Below are positions 15,639 through 23,751 of a stretch of DNA of 37,397 bases, in pieces (within the stretch, counting starts at the first letter, position 1; each line of letters starts with the position of its first letter). The translations under genes and the position numbers were made by a program. The stretch is taken from contig NZ_JAMFSB010000406.1 of assembly GCF_026225065.1 (NCBI RefSeq), forward strand, positions 1 to 37,397, given 5' to 3'. A model generated the notes under the pieces. That model saw only the letters and a list, made by a program, of their open reading frames with translations, was not told where the DNA came from and searched no databases. The stretch comes from Paraburkholderia sp. GTDB taxonomy: Bacteria; Pseudomonadota; Gammaproteobacteria; Burkholderiales; Burkholderiaceae.

Positions 15639-16540
15639 TTCGCCCCCAGGGTCTTCTCGAGCGGTATCACGCGGCTCACCGCGTAGAAAATCGCAAACAC
15701 GCAGACGAGCAGCACCACGCTGACGGCGCTCGCCGCCCCCCACTTATCGTAGAGCTCCACGTTACGGCTGACCAGCATCGACACCATCATCGATCTGCCG
15801 CCGCCCATCAGTTCCGGCGTGATGTAAAAGCCGAGGCAAAGAATGAACACAAGAGTGGCGCCCGCGAGCACCCCGCTTAACGACAGAGGTAGAAACACCC
15901 GCAGAAATACGTGCAGCGGCGAACCGCCGAGACTCGCTCCTGCATGCATGAGGTTCTCCGGAATCTTCTGCATTGCCGAGTACAGCGGCAAGACCATGAA
16001 CGGCAGCAGGATATGCACCATGGCGATGATCGTGCCTAACTGGTTGTAAGCCAGTTGCAACGGATGGTCGATCACGCCCATCGACAGCAGCGTCTTGTTG
16101 ACGAGTCCCGTGCGCTGCAGCAGCACGAGCCAAGCGTAGGTGCGCACCAGCACGCTGGTCCAGAACGGCAGAATCACGAGGCCCAGTACGAGCGCGCTCA
16201 ACTTCGGCGGCAACGCGGCGGCCGCGTACGCCACCGGATAGCCCAGCAGCAGCGTAACGAGCGTGACGATAAAGCTAAGTTTGAAAGTAAGCGCGAACGT
16301 GGCTCCGTAGGCGCTCTCGGTGAAAATGCGCCGGTAGTTTTCGAGCGTAAAACCGTCAGCGTAGATCGATTGCCAGGACAGCCACGCGAGCGGCACCACC
16401 AGCAATATGACGATTACGATCAGCGCCGGCGCGATCAGCAGCAGCATCGTGCGGTCCTCGCGGCGCTGATACCGCACTGCTGCGTTGGCCCTGTCGACCG
16501 CGCTGGCCGCATCGGCCTTATCGGCCGCGAAAGAAGGCAT
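15635..16540 (-). CDS. ABC importer permease, PotB-like (second system)
   Basis: The 301-residue permease begins MPSFAADKADAA. The start at 16540 is chosen because AGGAG lies about nine bases upstream; an ATG at 16594, overlapping the stop of the oxidase gene by one base, would add 18 residues. The first membrane helix is LLLIAPALIVIVILLVVPLAW, and the EAA-like loop is near ENLMHAGASLGGSPLHVFLRVFLPLS. It pairs with the 263-residue permease encoded directly downstream and would be driven by the ATPase at 18685-19767. Confidence 0.91.
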   Translation of the reverse strand: MPSFAADKADAASAVDRANAAVRYQRREDRTMLLLIAPALIVIVILLVVPLAWLSWQSIYADGFTLENYRRIFTESAYGATFALTFKLSFIVTLVTLLLGYPVAYAAAALPPKLSALVLGLVILPFWTSVLVRTYAWLVLLQRTGLVNKTLLSMGVIDHPLQLAYNQLGTIIAMVHILLPFMVLPLYSAMQKIPENLMHAGASLGGSPLHVFLRVFLPLSLSGVLAGATLVFILCLGFYITPELMGGGRSMMVSMLVSRNVELYDKWGAASAVSVVLLVCVFAIFYAVSRVIPLEKTLGAK

Positions 16541-16593
16541 CAACCCGTCTCCTGCAGAAGTTCGCCCCGCGGTGGCGTCGCGCTGAGCCGGCA

Positions 16594-17907
16594 TCACGCA
16601 CCTATCGCATCGAGAAACTGATACCACGCCGCAACCATCCGCACGCCCGGTGAGCGCAGCGCATGAAAGGGCACCGGTTGCAGACCGTTCGTTGCGAGCA
16701 GCGACAATTCCGGCTTGTCGCCGAGCACGAGCGCCGCCGCCTGCTGACCGAGCAGGCTGGCCATCGCCACACCTGCTCCGTTGTACCCCAGACAAAATGT
16801 CGTGACAGCATCGCTGCGCCCGATATGCGGCAATTGATCGAAGGTCATGCCGACGTAACCCGACCAGCGGTACTCAACCTTCACGCCGGCAAGATCCGGA
16901 AACAGCGCGACCATTGCGCGCTGCAACGCATCAAAACCGGTCAGTTGTCCTTCCTTGCCGAACGCATCGCGTCCACCGAACACCATCCGGCCATCCGCCT
17001 TGCGGAACCACTTCATCATGCGCCGCGTTTCGGTGTAGCTGCGCTGTTCCACCATCAGACGTGCATCGAGTTCGGCGGGTAAACGCTCGGTTGCGATGAT
17101 GGCGCTGCGAAACGGCACGAGCGTGCGCTGATAAGCCCCGGTGGCTGGCGTCAGACTGGAATACGCGTTCGTCGCGACAATCACCTGTTTGGCCCGCACC
17201 GTGCCGCCTGGCAGGCGCAACAGTACGCCCTCGCCGTCGTGCTGCATGCCGATCACCGGACTCGACTCGTAGATCGGGACTTTGCGAACCGTCAAGCCGG
17301 CGGCGATACCCTGCACGTAGCGCAGCGGCAAGACCGTGCCGGCGTCCGCGCTCAATACGCCGCCAACGAAAGCACTTGACCCGGTCTCGCGCGCCACTTC
17401 GGCACGCGATTGCACGGACATCGACGTATCGCCGAGCGCCTGTCGCACCCAGTCCGCTTCGGCACGAATCGTTGCGAAAGCGCGCTCCGTATGCGCGCAA
17501 CGCAAGCTGCCAGTGTGCTGAAAATGCGCGTCTTCAAGCTTGAATTCGTCGACCAGCGACTCGACCACCCGCACCCCTTCGTGCGCGAGGCGATGCATCG
17601 TGCGCGCCGTGTCGAGCCCATGCAACCGCGCGATGGTCGGAAACGAGAGGCGGAATTTGGACGACACCACGCCGCCGTTACGGCCACTAGCGCCCCAACC
17701 GACCGGATTGGCATCGAGCACCACTGTCTCCACGCCGCGTTTTTGCAATGCATACGCGGCACAAAGACCCGAGTAGCCGGCACCGATCACCGCCACCTCG
17801 GCCACCAGATCGCGGGCCAACGGCGCTCCGGTGCTAACGGGCGCCGTCGTGCCACCCATCGCGGACCACAGCGAGGCAGCGGACTGCCGGGCGGCAGGCT
17901 GCTTCAT
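16594..17907 (-). CDS. FAD-dependent amine/amino-acid oxidase (DAO family)
   Basis: This 437-residue flavoprotein has the N-terminal dinucleotide motif AVIGAGYSGLCAA (about 40-52), an acid in VVLDAN, and the GASGRNGG motif typical of glycine/D-amino acid oxidase-type enzymes near PuuB and OrdL (gamma-glutamylputrescine oxidase-like). A C-terminal FAD loop reads FCLGYNGAGVAMAS. Such enzymes oxidise a secondary or primary amine to an imine and then an aldehyde. It overlaps the HAD gene stop by 4 bp and sits in an importer operon, so it probably acts on the imported amine. Membrane anchors and signal peptide are absent. Confidence 0.9.
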   Translation of the reverse strand: MKQPAARQSAASLWSAMGGTTAPVSTGAPLARDLVAEVAVIGAGYSGLCAAYALQKRGVETVVLDANPVGWGASGRNGGVVSSKFRLSFPTIARLHGLDTARTMHRLAHEGVRVVESLVDEFKLEDAHFQHTGSLRCAHTERAFATIRAEADWVRQALGDTSMSVQSRAEVARETGSSAFVGGVLSADAGTVLPLRYVQGIAAGLTVRKVPIYESSPVIGMQHDGEGVLLRLPGGTVRAKQVIVATNAYSSLTPATGAYQRTLVPFRSAIIATERLPAELDARLMVEQRSYTETRRMMKWFRKADGRMVFGGRDAFGKEGQLTGFDALQRAMVALFPDLAGVKVEYRWSGYVGMTFDQLPHIGRSDAVTTFCLGYNGAGVAMASLLGQQAAALVLGDKPELSLLATNGLQPVPFHALRSPGVRMVAAWYQFLDAIGA

Positions 17908-18620
17908 GCGGCGACCTGCTCCTCGGCCTCGACCGCGTCGGCAAGCGCTTTGAGCGTCGCGAACCTGAAATCAGGCGTGGTCACGCGCTCGGGTATCGGC
18001 GTCGCGCCGAACCCTTGCAGCCCCTGACGGCGCTCGATCCAGCACACCGTATACCCGAGCTCGCGAGCCACACCGATGTCGTGGTACTGGCTTTGCGCAA
18101 CGTGCAGGATGTCGCCGAACTTGTAGCCGAAGGCGGACTGACGTCCGCGGTTGTAGGCGAAAAACTGCGGGTCCGGCTTCGCAACGCCTGTTTCGTCGGC
18201 GGTAACGCTGTCGTCGAACGGATCGCCGAGCGTGTGCGCATACGCCGACAATGCCACGCGATCGGCATTGGTCATCGCCACCAGCCGGAAATGGCGGCGC
18301 AGGCGCTGCAACGCTGCCACCGAATCGTCAAACGCGGGCCAGTCGAGCACGTCGCGCTGAAAAGCAGCGGCCGTCTGCGCATCGGTGGGCAGGCCCAGTT
18401 CAGTCGCCAACGACTGATAGACGCTCGCCATGGCGTGGCTAGAGCGGCCCGGATACGTCGCGCGGCCGCGGATGTACGGTTCAAAGATCTGGTCGTCGGT
18501 CAAGGTGCGGGCCGCTTCGCCGCCGAGCCGCCGGATCGATTCCAGCACGCCCTTTTCAAAGTTGATCAGCGTGCCGACGACGTCGAACGTCAGCACCTTG
18601 AAATCGGTCAGCTTTTTCAT
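17904..18620 (-). CDS. HAD-superfamily hydrolase, haloacid dehalogenase-like
   Basis: The 238-residue protein has HAD motif I TFDVVGTL with nucleophile Asp13 but Val rather than Asp two positions on. That pattern marks the L-2-haloacid dehalogenase branch rather than phosphatases. Motif II is the MTNAD Thr/Ser region, and motif III/IV are GVAKPDPQFF and the later DILHVAQSQYHDIGVA acid-containing stretch. A GAGGA ribosome-binding site precedes the ATG. Its place between importer ATPase and amine oxidase genes suggests handling of a side product or of a halogenated or phosphorylated analogue. The real substrate is unknown. Confidence 0.88.
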   Translation of the reverse strand: MKKLTDFKVLTFDVVGTLINFEKGVLESIRRLGGEAARTLTDDQIFEPYIRGRATYPGRSSHAMASVYQSLATELGLPTDAQTAAAFQRDVLDWPAFDDSVAALQRLRRHFRLVAMTNADRVALSAYAHTLGDPFDDSVTADETGVAKPDPQFFAYNRGRQSAFGYKFGDILHVAQSQYHDIGVARELGYTVCWIERRQGLQGFGATPIPERVTTPDFRFATLKALADAVEAEEQVAA

Positions 18621-18684
18621 TCGTATTCCTCTTCAGTTTTATGTGAACCCTGGATGAGAGAGCCCGGCAATCCGGGTACATGGA

Positions 18685-19767
18685 TCAGGCCGGCACGACT
18701 ATGGTGTCCTGCGGGTCGAGCACCACGGTCATCTCCATGCCGGGCGCGGGAATCTGCAGCCGGGCGTGGTAACTGCCCGGCTGGCGCAAGCTGATTGCCG
18801 TACCATCCGGCAGCGTCGCAAAGACGCGCAGACTTTCGCCCTGGTACAGCACCTCGGTCACGCGGCAGCGCAGCTGGTTGAGCTGCGCGCCGTTATCATC
18901 GTGGCCGTCGTGGATACGCAGTTTCTCCGTCTGCACCGCCAGCAGCAAAGCCTCGGCATGCGGCAACGGATGCGCTGTGCGCAGCACGGTCGCCCCGAGC
19001 AGCACCGCATCGGCGCCAGCACGCGTCACGCTCAACAACGTCGCTTCGCCGATAAAGCTCGCCACGAAGGCATCGCGCGGCCGGTCGTACAGATGCTCCG
19101 GCGTGTCGACCTGCACGAGGCGCCCGTTGCGCAACACGGCAACGCGGTCGCTCATCGTCAGCGCCTCGCGCTGATCGTGCGTCACATAGACGATCGTCGC
19201 ACCGAGCTTTCTGTGCAGGCGGCGCAGTTCGATCTGCATGGTTTCGCGCAGTTGCTTGTCGAGCGCAGAGAGCGGCTCGTCCATCAGGATCAGTTGGGGC
19301 TCGAACACCATGGCGCGGGCGAGCGCGACGCGTTGACGCTGGCCACCCGATAGCTGAGCAATGCGCCGGCCTTCGTAGCCGCTCAGTTCGACCATTGCGA
19401 GCGCATCCGATACTTTTTTCGCCCAGCCCGACTTCGGCTGGCGCCGCGCGCGCAGCGGATAAGCGACGTTTTCGCCGACCGTCATATGCGGAAACAGCGC
19501 GTAGTTCTGAAACACGATGCCAATGTCGCGTTTATGAGGCGGCGCAAATGTAATATCACGGCCACCCACCCATACCGAGCCAGAACTCGGCTGCACGAAG
19601 CCACCCAGAATGCCGAGCAACGTGGTCTTGCCCGACCCGGACGGCCCGAGCAGCGAAACGAATTCGCCCGGCGCGATGTCGATGGACACGTCGTCGAGCG
19701 CGACCACCGGACCGTAGCGCCGCGCTGCCGAACGGATCGACACATCTGCTTTCGCTCTTGCGTCCAT
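18685..19767 (-). CDS. ABC importer ATPase, PotA-like (second system)
   Basis: The 360-residue ATPase has Walker A GPSGSGKTT (near 38-46), Q-loop VFQNYALFPHMTV, signature LSGGQRQR, Walker B LILMDEPLSALD and switch His in YVTHDQREA. A TOBE domain follows from about 240. It is the first gene of a five-gene minus-strand operon, 64 bp before the HAD gene and 99 bp from the divergent LysR gene. It is clearly separate from the ATPase at 4822-5904, although of the same class. I infer that it serves the two permeases at 14847-16540 and the binding protein at 12090-13133. Confidence 0.93.
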   Translation of the reverse strand: MDARAKADVSIRSAARRYGPVVALDDVSIDIAPGEFVSLLGPSGSGKTTLLGILGGFVQPSSGSVWVGGRDITFAPPHKRDIGIVFQNYALFPHMTVGENVAYPLRARRQPKSGWAKKVSDALAMVELSGYEGRRIAQLSGGQRQRVALARAMVFEPQLILMDEPLSALDKQLRETMQIELRRLHRKLGATIVYVTHDQREALTMSDRVAVLRNGRLVQVDTPEHLYDRPRDAFVASFIGEATLLSVTRAGADAVLLGATVLRTAHPLPHAEALLLAVQTEKLRIHDGHDDNGAQLNQLRCRVTEVLYQGESLRVFATLPDGTAISLRQPGSYHARLQIPAPGMEMTVVLDPQDTIVVPA

Positions 19768-19828
19768 ACTTGTTTCCCGTCCACAGGACCATCGGTTAGA
19801 AAAATATACGTGGCTGTTATTTCGTCAG

Positions 19829-19842
19829 CAATTCCCAAATTG
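19829..19842. promoter_or_regulatory. LysR-type dyad candidate in divergent promoter
   Basis: CAATT and AATTG flank CCCA in the 99-bp gap between the ATPase and LysR genes. It is a short AT-rich dyad in the place where LysR regulators usually bind to control both promoters. The match is weak and only context supports it. Confidence 0.35.
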
Positions 19843-19866
19843 TTGGATCAGGCATAACATCACGTC

Positions 19867-20832
19867 ATGCCCAATCTCCGCCGCAAACTCCCCAGCGCCA
19901 ACGCCCTGTTCGTGTTCGAGGCCGCGGCGCGGTGCGGCAACTTCACGCGCGCCGCCGAAGAGCTCTATGTCAGCCAGCCGGCCGTGAGCCGCATGCTCGC
20001 GCGTATGGAAGACCACCTGGGGGTGCAACTGTTCGAGCGCGTGCGCGGCGGCATCGAACTGACCGAGAACGGCAAGATCCTGTATCGGAAGATTTCGGAG
20101 GGGTTTGGCGGGATCGAATCGGCAATCCGCGAAATCGAGGCAAGGGCAACCGGCATCGAAACGGTAACCCTCTCGGTTTCGACCGCTTTCACCACGCATT
20201 GGCTGATGCCGCGCATGAACCGCCTGAATCAGGCCTTTCCGGGCGTCGATCTGCGTTTCCAGCTGATTTCAGGGCGCATCGGCGGCCCGCTTGTCGACGT
20301 CGACCTCGGCATGCGCTTCAGGACCGACGAAGAAATCGACGAGCACTCGGCTCTTGTGATGCCGGAAGTCCTGCTACCCGTATGCAATCGCCGCTATCAC
20401 GAGCAACTGTTGCTGGACGCCGGCAGTCCGCACGACGACACCGTGATCAACATGGATGACGGCGAGCGCGGCTGGCAGGAGCGTTTCGCCGCGTTCGCCG
20501 AGCATCAGCGCAGGGCCGCGACCATGCTGAGCTTTTCCGACTATGCGATCGTGGTGCAGGCCGCCTTGCTGGGCCAGGGAGTCGCGCTGGGCTGGTTGAA
20601 CGTGCTGTCGCACTGGCTGGCCGACGGCGCGCTGATCCCGGCTGAGAAAGAACTGATCGTGACGGACCGGCGCTGCTGTCTGGTGTGGCCGGCGAGCCGT
20701 CCGTTGCGCCCCGTGGTGGCTGCGCTGCGCGACTGGATCATCGAGGAAGTGCACGCCGACATGATTCGCGTCGACGCGGCCTACCCCGATCTGTGCCTCG
20801 CAACCACGCTGCTCAATGGTAAAGCGCTTTAG
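19867..20832 (+). CDS. LysR-family transcriptional regulator, GcvA-like
   Basis: The 321-residue regulator begins MPNLRRKLPSANALFVFEAAARCGNF. An N-terminal winged helix-turn-helix (about 5-65, with AAEELYVSQPAVSRMLARMEDHLGVQLFER) is followed by the periplasmic-binding-like effector domain (about 95-300). The style is that of the GcvA/TrpI/AmpR subgroup, which often regulates amino acid or amine metabolism. It is divergent from the ATPase-HAD-oxidase-permease operon, the usual arrangement for the target. No strong ribosome-binding site precedes the ATG. Confidence 0.92.
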   Translation: MPNLRRKLPSANALFVFEAAARCGNFTRAAEELYVSQPAVSRMLARMEDHLGVQLFERVRGGIELTENGKILYRKISEGFGGIESAIREIEARATGIETVTLSVSTAFTTHWLMPRMNRLNQAFPGVDLRFQLISGRIGGPLVDVDLGMRFRTDEEIDEHSALVMPEVLLPVCNRRYHEQLLLDAGSPHDDTVINMDDGERGWQERFAAFAEHQRRAATMLSFSDYAIVVQAALLGQGVALGWLNVLSHWLADGALIPAEKELIVTDRRCCLVWPASRPLRPVVAALRDWIIEEVHADMIRVDAAYPDLCLATTLLNGKAL

Positions 20833-20865
20833 CGGCAGCGCCGACGCGCGCCGCTGACGGCAAGC

Positions 20866-21075
20866 TCAATGCATTACGCCGAAAATCACATCCGCGCCTT
20901 CGACCGGTGTGAGGCCGACCTTGAAATACCCTTCAAGCCGGTCCGCAACCGTTTCGTCGAGTGTGAACGGCGGCCGGATAAAGCCGACCTTGACCGCATG
21001 TTCGTACCACGCAGTGATCCACGCGCGCAGGTCGACCACATACTGTGGCGGTCCAATATATTCGTCGTAAGCCAT
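20866..21075 (-). CDS. Small conserved-looking protein of unknown function (69 aa)
   Basis: I do not recognise this family. The 69 residues start MAYDEYIGPPQYVVDLRAW and are rich in aromatic and acidic residues, with no membrane segment, Cys or clear motif. An excellent AAGGAGAG lies seven bases before the ATG, which argues strongly for a real gene. It follows the 82-residue gene by 27 bp on the same strand, so the two probably form a bicistronic unit. It converges on the LysR gene with a 33-bp gap. Function cannot be stated. Confidence 0.65.
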   Translation of the reverse strand: MAYDEYIGPPQYVVDLRAWITAWYEHAVKVGFIRPPFTLDETVADRLEGYFKVGLTPVEGADVIFGVMH

Positions 21076-21102
21076 GATCTCTCCTTCCCCTTGGTCATGC
21101 CA

Positions 21103-21351
21103 TCAGGCGGCTAACCGGCCAACGCTCATCGCAGGCTGGCGATTCGCTGGCGGAAAGACATGCCAGTTGCCGTCGTCATGGCGGAAGAAAAACAGGGTGA
21201 CTGGACCACTCGGGCAGTTCGCTTCGATGCACACCCGGCAGATGCGGCCGGATTGCGAACGTTGTGTCATCAATACGCGGAGCGGTTGGGCGCTGGCCGC
21301 GCCAAGCCACTTCTCGACCAGCAAGCGCAACGACTTTTCCGCAGTACTCAT
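21103..21351 (-). CDS. Small unknown protein with Cys cluster (82 aa)
   Basis: I do not recognise this family. The 82-residue product starts MSTAEKSLRLLVEKWLGA, an amphipathic helix, followed by basic and beta-rich sequence with Cys38, Cys41 and Cys46 (C-x2-C-x4-C), which could bind a metal or be redox active. A GGAGG lies about five bases upstream of the ATG. The gene precedes the 69-residue gene. About 100 bp upstream lies a dyad (21450-21475) that resembles elements near 27360 and 34371. Confidence 0.6.
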   Translation of the reverse strand: MSTAEKSLRLLVEKWLGAASAQPLRVLMTQRSQSGRICRVCIEANCPSGPVTLFFFRHDDGNWHVFPPANRQPAMSVGRLAA

Positions 21352-21449
21352 AGCCCCTCCGAGGTGCCCATGAAAGCATCGTAGGGTCTACGGAAATGCA
21401 CCTGTATCGGGAGTGGCGGATGTTGGACGCCGGATCGGCTGATTCTCCA

Positions 21450-21475
21450 CTCAGGATTTCCCTAACAATCCTTAG
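21450..21475. promoter_or_regulatory. Inverted repeat / regulatory dyad upstream of small gene pair
   Basis: CTCAGGATT and AATCCTTAG form an 8/9 inverted repeat around TCCCTAAC. The inner part, TTAGGGAAATCCTGA on the minus strand (21465-21451), resembles elements at 27360-27373 and 34371-34385. It could also work as a terminator of the response-regulator gene that ends at 21494, but it has no U-tract. Confidence 0.4.
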
Positions 21476-21493
21476 ACATTTAATGCGCGCTGG

Positions 21494-22126
21494 CTATTCG
21501 GCGGCTAGCCCGTGCCGGATCGCATAACGGATCAGCTCGGCGTTGTTCGCGAGACCAAGCTTTTGCATGAGACGCATCTTGTGAGTACTGATGGTTTTCG
21601 CGCTAAGCGCGAGGCCCTCGGCGATGTCGTTGATGCTTTTGCCCGACGCCAGCATCTGCAGCACCTGGAATTCACGGTCGGACAGAATTTCGTGCGGCGG
21701 CGCATCGCCCGAATGCGTCTCGAAGATGATCGCGTCAACCAGCTTCGGGTCGATAAAGCGGCCACCGCTCGCCAGTTTGCGGATCGCGGTAAGCAAGACC
21801 TCGGGATCGCTGTCCTTCGTTACATAACCGGTCGCGCCCGCTCGCAAGGCACGCGACACCACCTGGGCTTCGTTGTGGATGCTCAGCACCAGCACCGGCA
21901 ACGACGGCTGCTCGGCGCGGACGCGCCGGATCAGGTCGACGCCACTGATGCCCGGCATCGTCATGTCGAGCAGCAACAGGTCGATCTCGCACGTGCGCAG
22001 CTTGTCGACGACTTCGGAGCCTTGTGCCGCCTCTCCGCTCACGACGATGTCGGCGGTCGTCGCGATGATCTGCTTCAATCCGCCGCGCACGATAGCGTGG
22101 TCGTCTGCAATAAGTATCTTGATCAT
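21494..22126 (-). CDS. NarL/FixJ-type response regulator
   Basis: This 210-residue regulator has a receiver domain (1-120; acidic pocket Asp8-Asp9, phospho-acceptor Asp54 in LLLLDMTMPG, Lys in TKDSDPE). A LuxR-type helix-turn-helix (about 143-205; LSDREFQVLQMLASGKSINDIAEGLALSAKTISTHKMRL) follows. The start at 22126 is set by the receiver start and the ATGA overlap with the sensor kinase stop; the upstream in-frame ATG at 22288 would add unrelated basic sequence. It is the last gene of a three-gene phosphorelay operon and is the likely final output. Confidence 0.94.
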   Translation of the reverse strand: MIKILIADDHAIVRGGLKQIIATTADIVVSGEAAQGSEVVDKLRTCEIDLLLLDMTMPGISGVDLIRRVRAEQPSLPVLVLSIHNEAQVVSRALRAGATGYVTKDSDPEVLLTAIRKLASGGRFIDPKLVDAIIFETHSGDAPPHEILSDREFQVLQMLASGKSINDIAEGLALSAKTISTHKMRLMQKLGLANNAELIRYAIRHGLAAE

Positions 22127-23751
22127 GTGTGAGGTTCTTCGTCTAGCGGAATGTGAATCGAAACTGAGGTGCCTGTACCGGGTGAGCTGTCGATCAGCAG
22201 CGAGGCGCCAATCAGGCGGGCGCGTTCGCGCATACCAAGCAGACCGTAAGAATCGCCTTTGCGCGCTTCGTCCTGATCGAAGCCGCAACCGTCGTCGCTC
22301 ACGTGTAGATCGAGCCCGCTCGCGGAGCGCGTTAGCGTGACGTCCGCTCTGGTGGCGCGGGCATGGCGCGCAACATTCGTGAGCGAAGCCTGAACAATGC
22401 GAAATACTGCCGTTGCATGAGCATCCGGAAGCACAGGCTCGCTGCCGTTGATGCGAAACTGGCAGGGAATGTTGTTACGCCGGCTGAAATCTTCAACCAG
22501 CCATTCGAGTGCGGAAACGATGCCGAAATTGAGTGCCGCGGGCCGCAGATGGCTCGCCACATTGCGCACCATCCAGATGGTCGTTTCAACCAGTTCGCGC
22601 ATGTCGTCGGCCTTTTTTGCCGCATCCGAGTCGCCGGCGAGGCGCATCTTGAGCAGCGAAACATCCATTTTCAACGCCGTGAGGAGCTGCCCCAATTCGT
22701 CGTGAATCTCCATCGCGATGCGCTTTCTTTCTTCTTCGCGAATCGCTTCCATGTAGGCCGACAGCTCGCGTAGCTGCTCTCGCGATTCGAGCAGCGCCTG
22801 TTCGATGCGCTTGCGCTCCGTGATGTCGTTCAGGCCGACGTAAATGGCGGGCGCCTCGTTATAGGTCGCCACGCGGGCCGTCGCCATCGCCCAGAATACG
22901 GAGCCCTCCGGCCGCGTGAACTGAATCTCGCTGTTATGAAAACTCCCCTCACGCTGCAAATGGTCGACCAGGCTGTCGCGCTCCAGCGGATCGGCGTAAA
23001 AGTCCACGATATTCGCGGCGTCGTTGAGCAGGTCGAGTCCGAACAGTTCCTGGAACGGCCCGTTCGTATAGAGAAGCTGCCCACCCGGCATCGAGGTAAT
23101 GCATAACGGCACCGGGCTCGTCTCGACAATCGCACGAAAACGCGCCTCGCTCGACAGCAGTTTCGCCTCGGCGCGTCTGCGCTCCTCGATCTGCGCCAGC
23201 AGGCTCTGGTTCGCCCGCGCCAGTTCGGCGGTGCGCAGCGCGACGCGCCCCTCCAGTTGGTCGCGCGCACGCGATAACGCCGCCTCGGCCTGCTGGCGCA
23301 CCGACACCTCGGCGAGCAGTTGCCGGTTCTGCACCACCAGTTGCTTGTGCATCGTTCGCAGTGCGAGATGTGTGCTGACGCGCGCGATCATTTCCTCGAC
23401 GTGCACGGGCTTGGTCAGGTAATCGACCCCGCCCGCGGAAAATCCTTCGACCATATCCTCGCTGCCGGTACGCGAGGTCATGAAGATCACCGCAATATCG
23501 CGCGTGCGATCGTCCAGCTTCAGACGCCGGCAGGTTTCGAAGCCGTCGATGCCGGGCATCTTGACGTCGAGCAGAATCAGATCAGGTTGCGAAAACTGCG
23601 CGCGCTCGAGCGCCTCCGCGCCGTCGAGCGCGACAAGGACGCGAAAGCCGCGTTCAGTCAGACTGTCGACGACGACGCCCAGATTGGCAGGCGTATCGTC
23701 GGCGATGAGGATAGTGGGCTGCTCGCTGAATTGGCCCGTTGCGTCGCTCAT
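22123..23751 (-). CDS. Receiver-PAS-HisKA_3 histidine kinase
   Basis: The 542-residue soluble kinase begins with a receiver domain (about 12-130; phospho-acceptor Asp62, Lys114 in LTKP). A coiled-coil linker (about 130-200), a PAS domain (about 200-315) and a NarX/DegS-type HisKA_3 domain follow, with the phospho-His at 350 in AMEIHDELGQ, then the HATPase (about 440-535, DDGCGF). This kinase class pairs with NarL regulators such as the one encoded directly downstream. The N-terminal receiver suggests that the kinase is itself a target of phosphate from the hybrid kinase encoded just upstream. Overlaps of 4 bp on both sides indicate translational coupling. Confidence 0.93.
   Translation of the reverse strand: MSDATGQFSEQPTILIADDTPANLGVVVDSLTERGFRVLVALDGAEALERAQFSQPDLILLDVKMPGIDGFETCRRLKLDDRTRDIAVIFMTSRTGSEDMVEGFSAGGVDYLTKPVHVEEMIARVSTHLALRTMHKQLVVQNRQLLAEVSVRQQAEAALSRARDQLEGRVALRTAELARANQSLLAQIEERRRAEAKLLSSEARFRAIVETSPVPLCITSMPGGQLLYTNGPFQELFGLDLLNDAANIVDFYADPLERDSLVDHLQREGSFHNSEIQFTRPEGSVFWAMATARVATYNEAPAIYVGLNDITERKRIEQALLESREQLRELSAYMEAIREEERKRIAMEIHDELGQLLTALKMDVSLLKMRLAGDSDAAKKADDMRELVETTIWMVRNVASHLRPAALNFGIVSALEWLVEDFSRRNNIPCQFRINGSEPVLPDAHATAVFRIVQASLTNVARHARATRADVTLTRSASGLDLHVSDDGCGFDQDEARKGDSYGLLGMRERARLIGASLLIDSSPGTGTSVSIHIPLDEEPHT

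Noticed and set aside
20831..20855. Hairpin AGCGGC/GCCGCT between convergent LysR and small gene
   Set aside because: Only 6 bp with a 13-base loop in GC-rich DNA; too weak to call a terminator.
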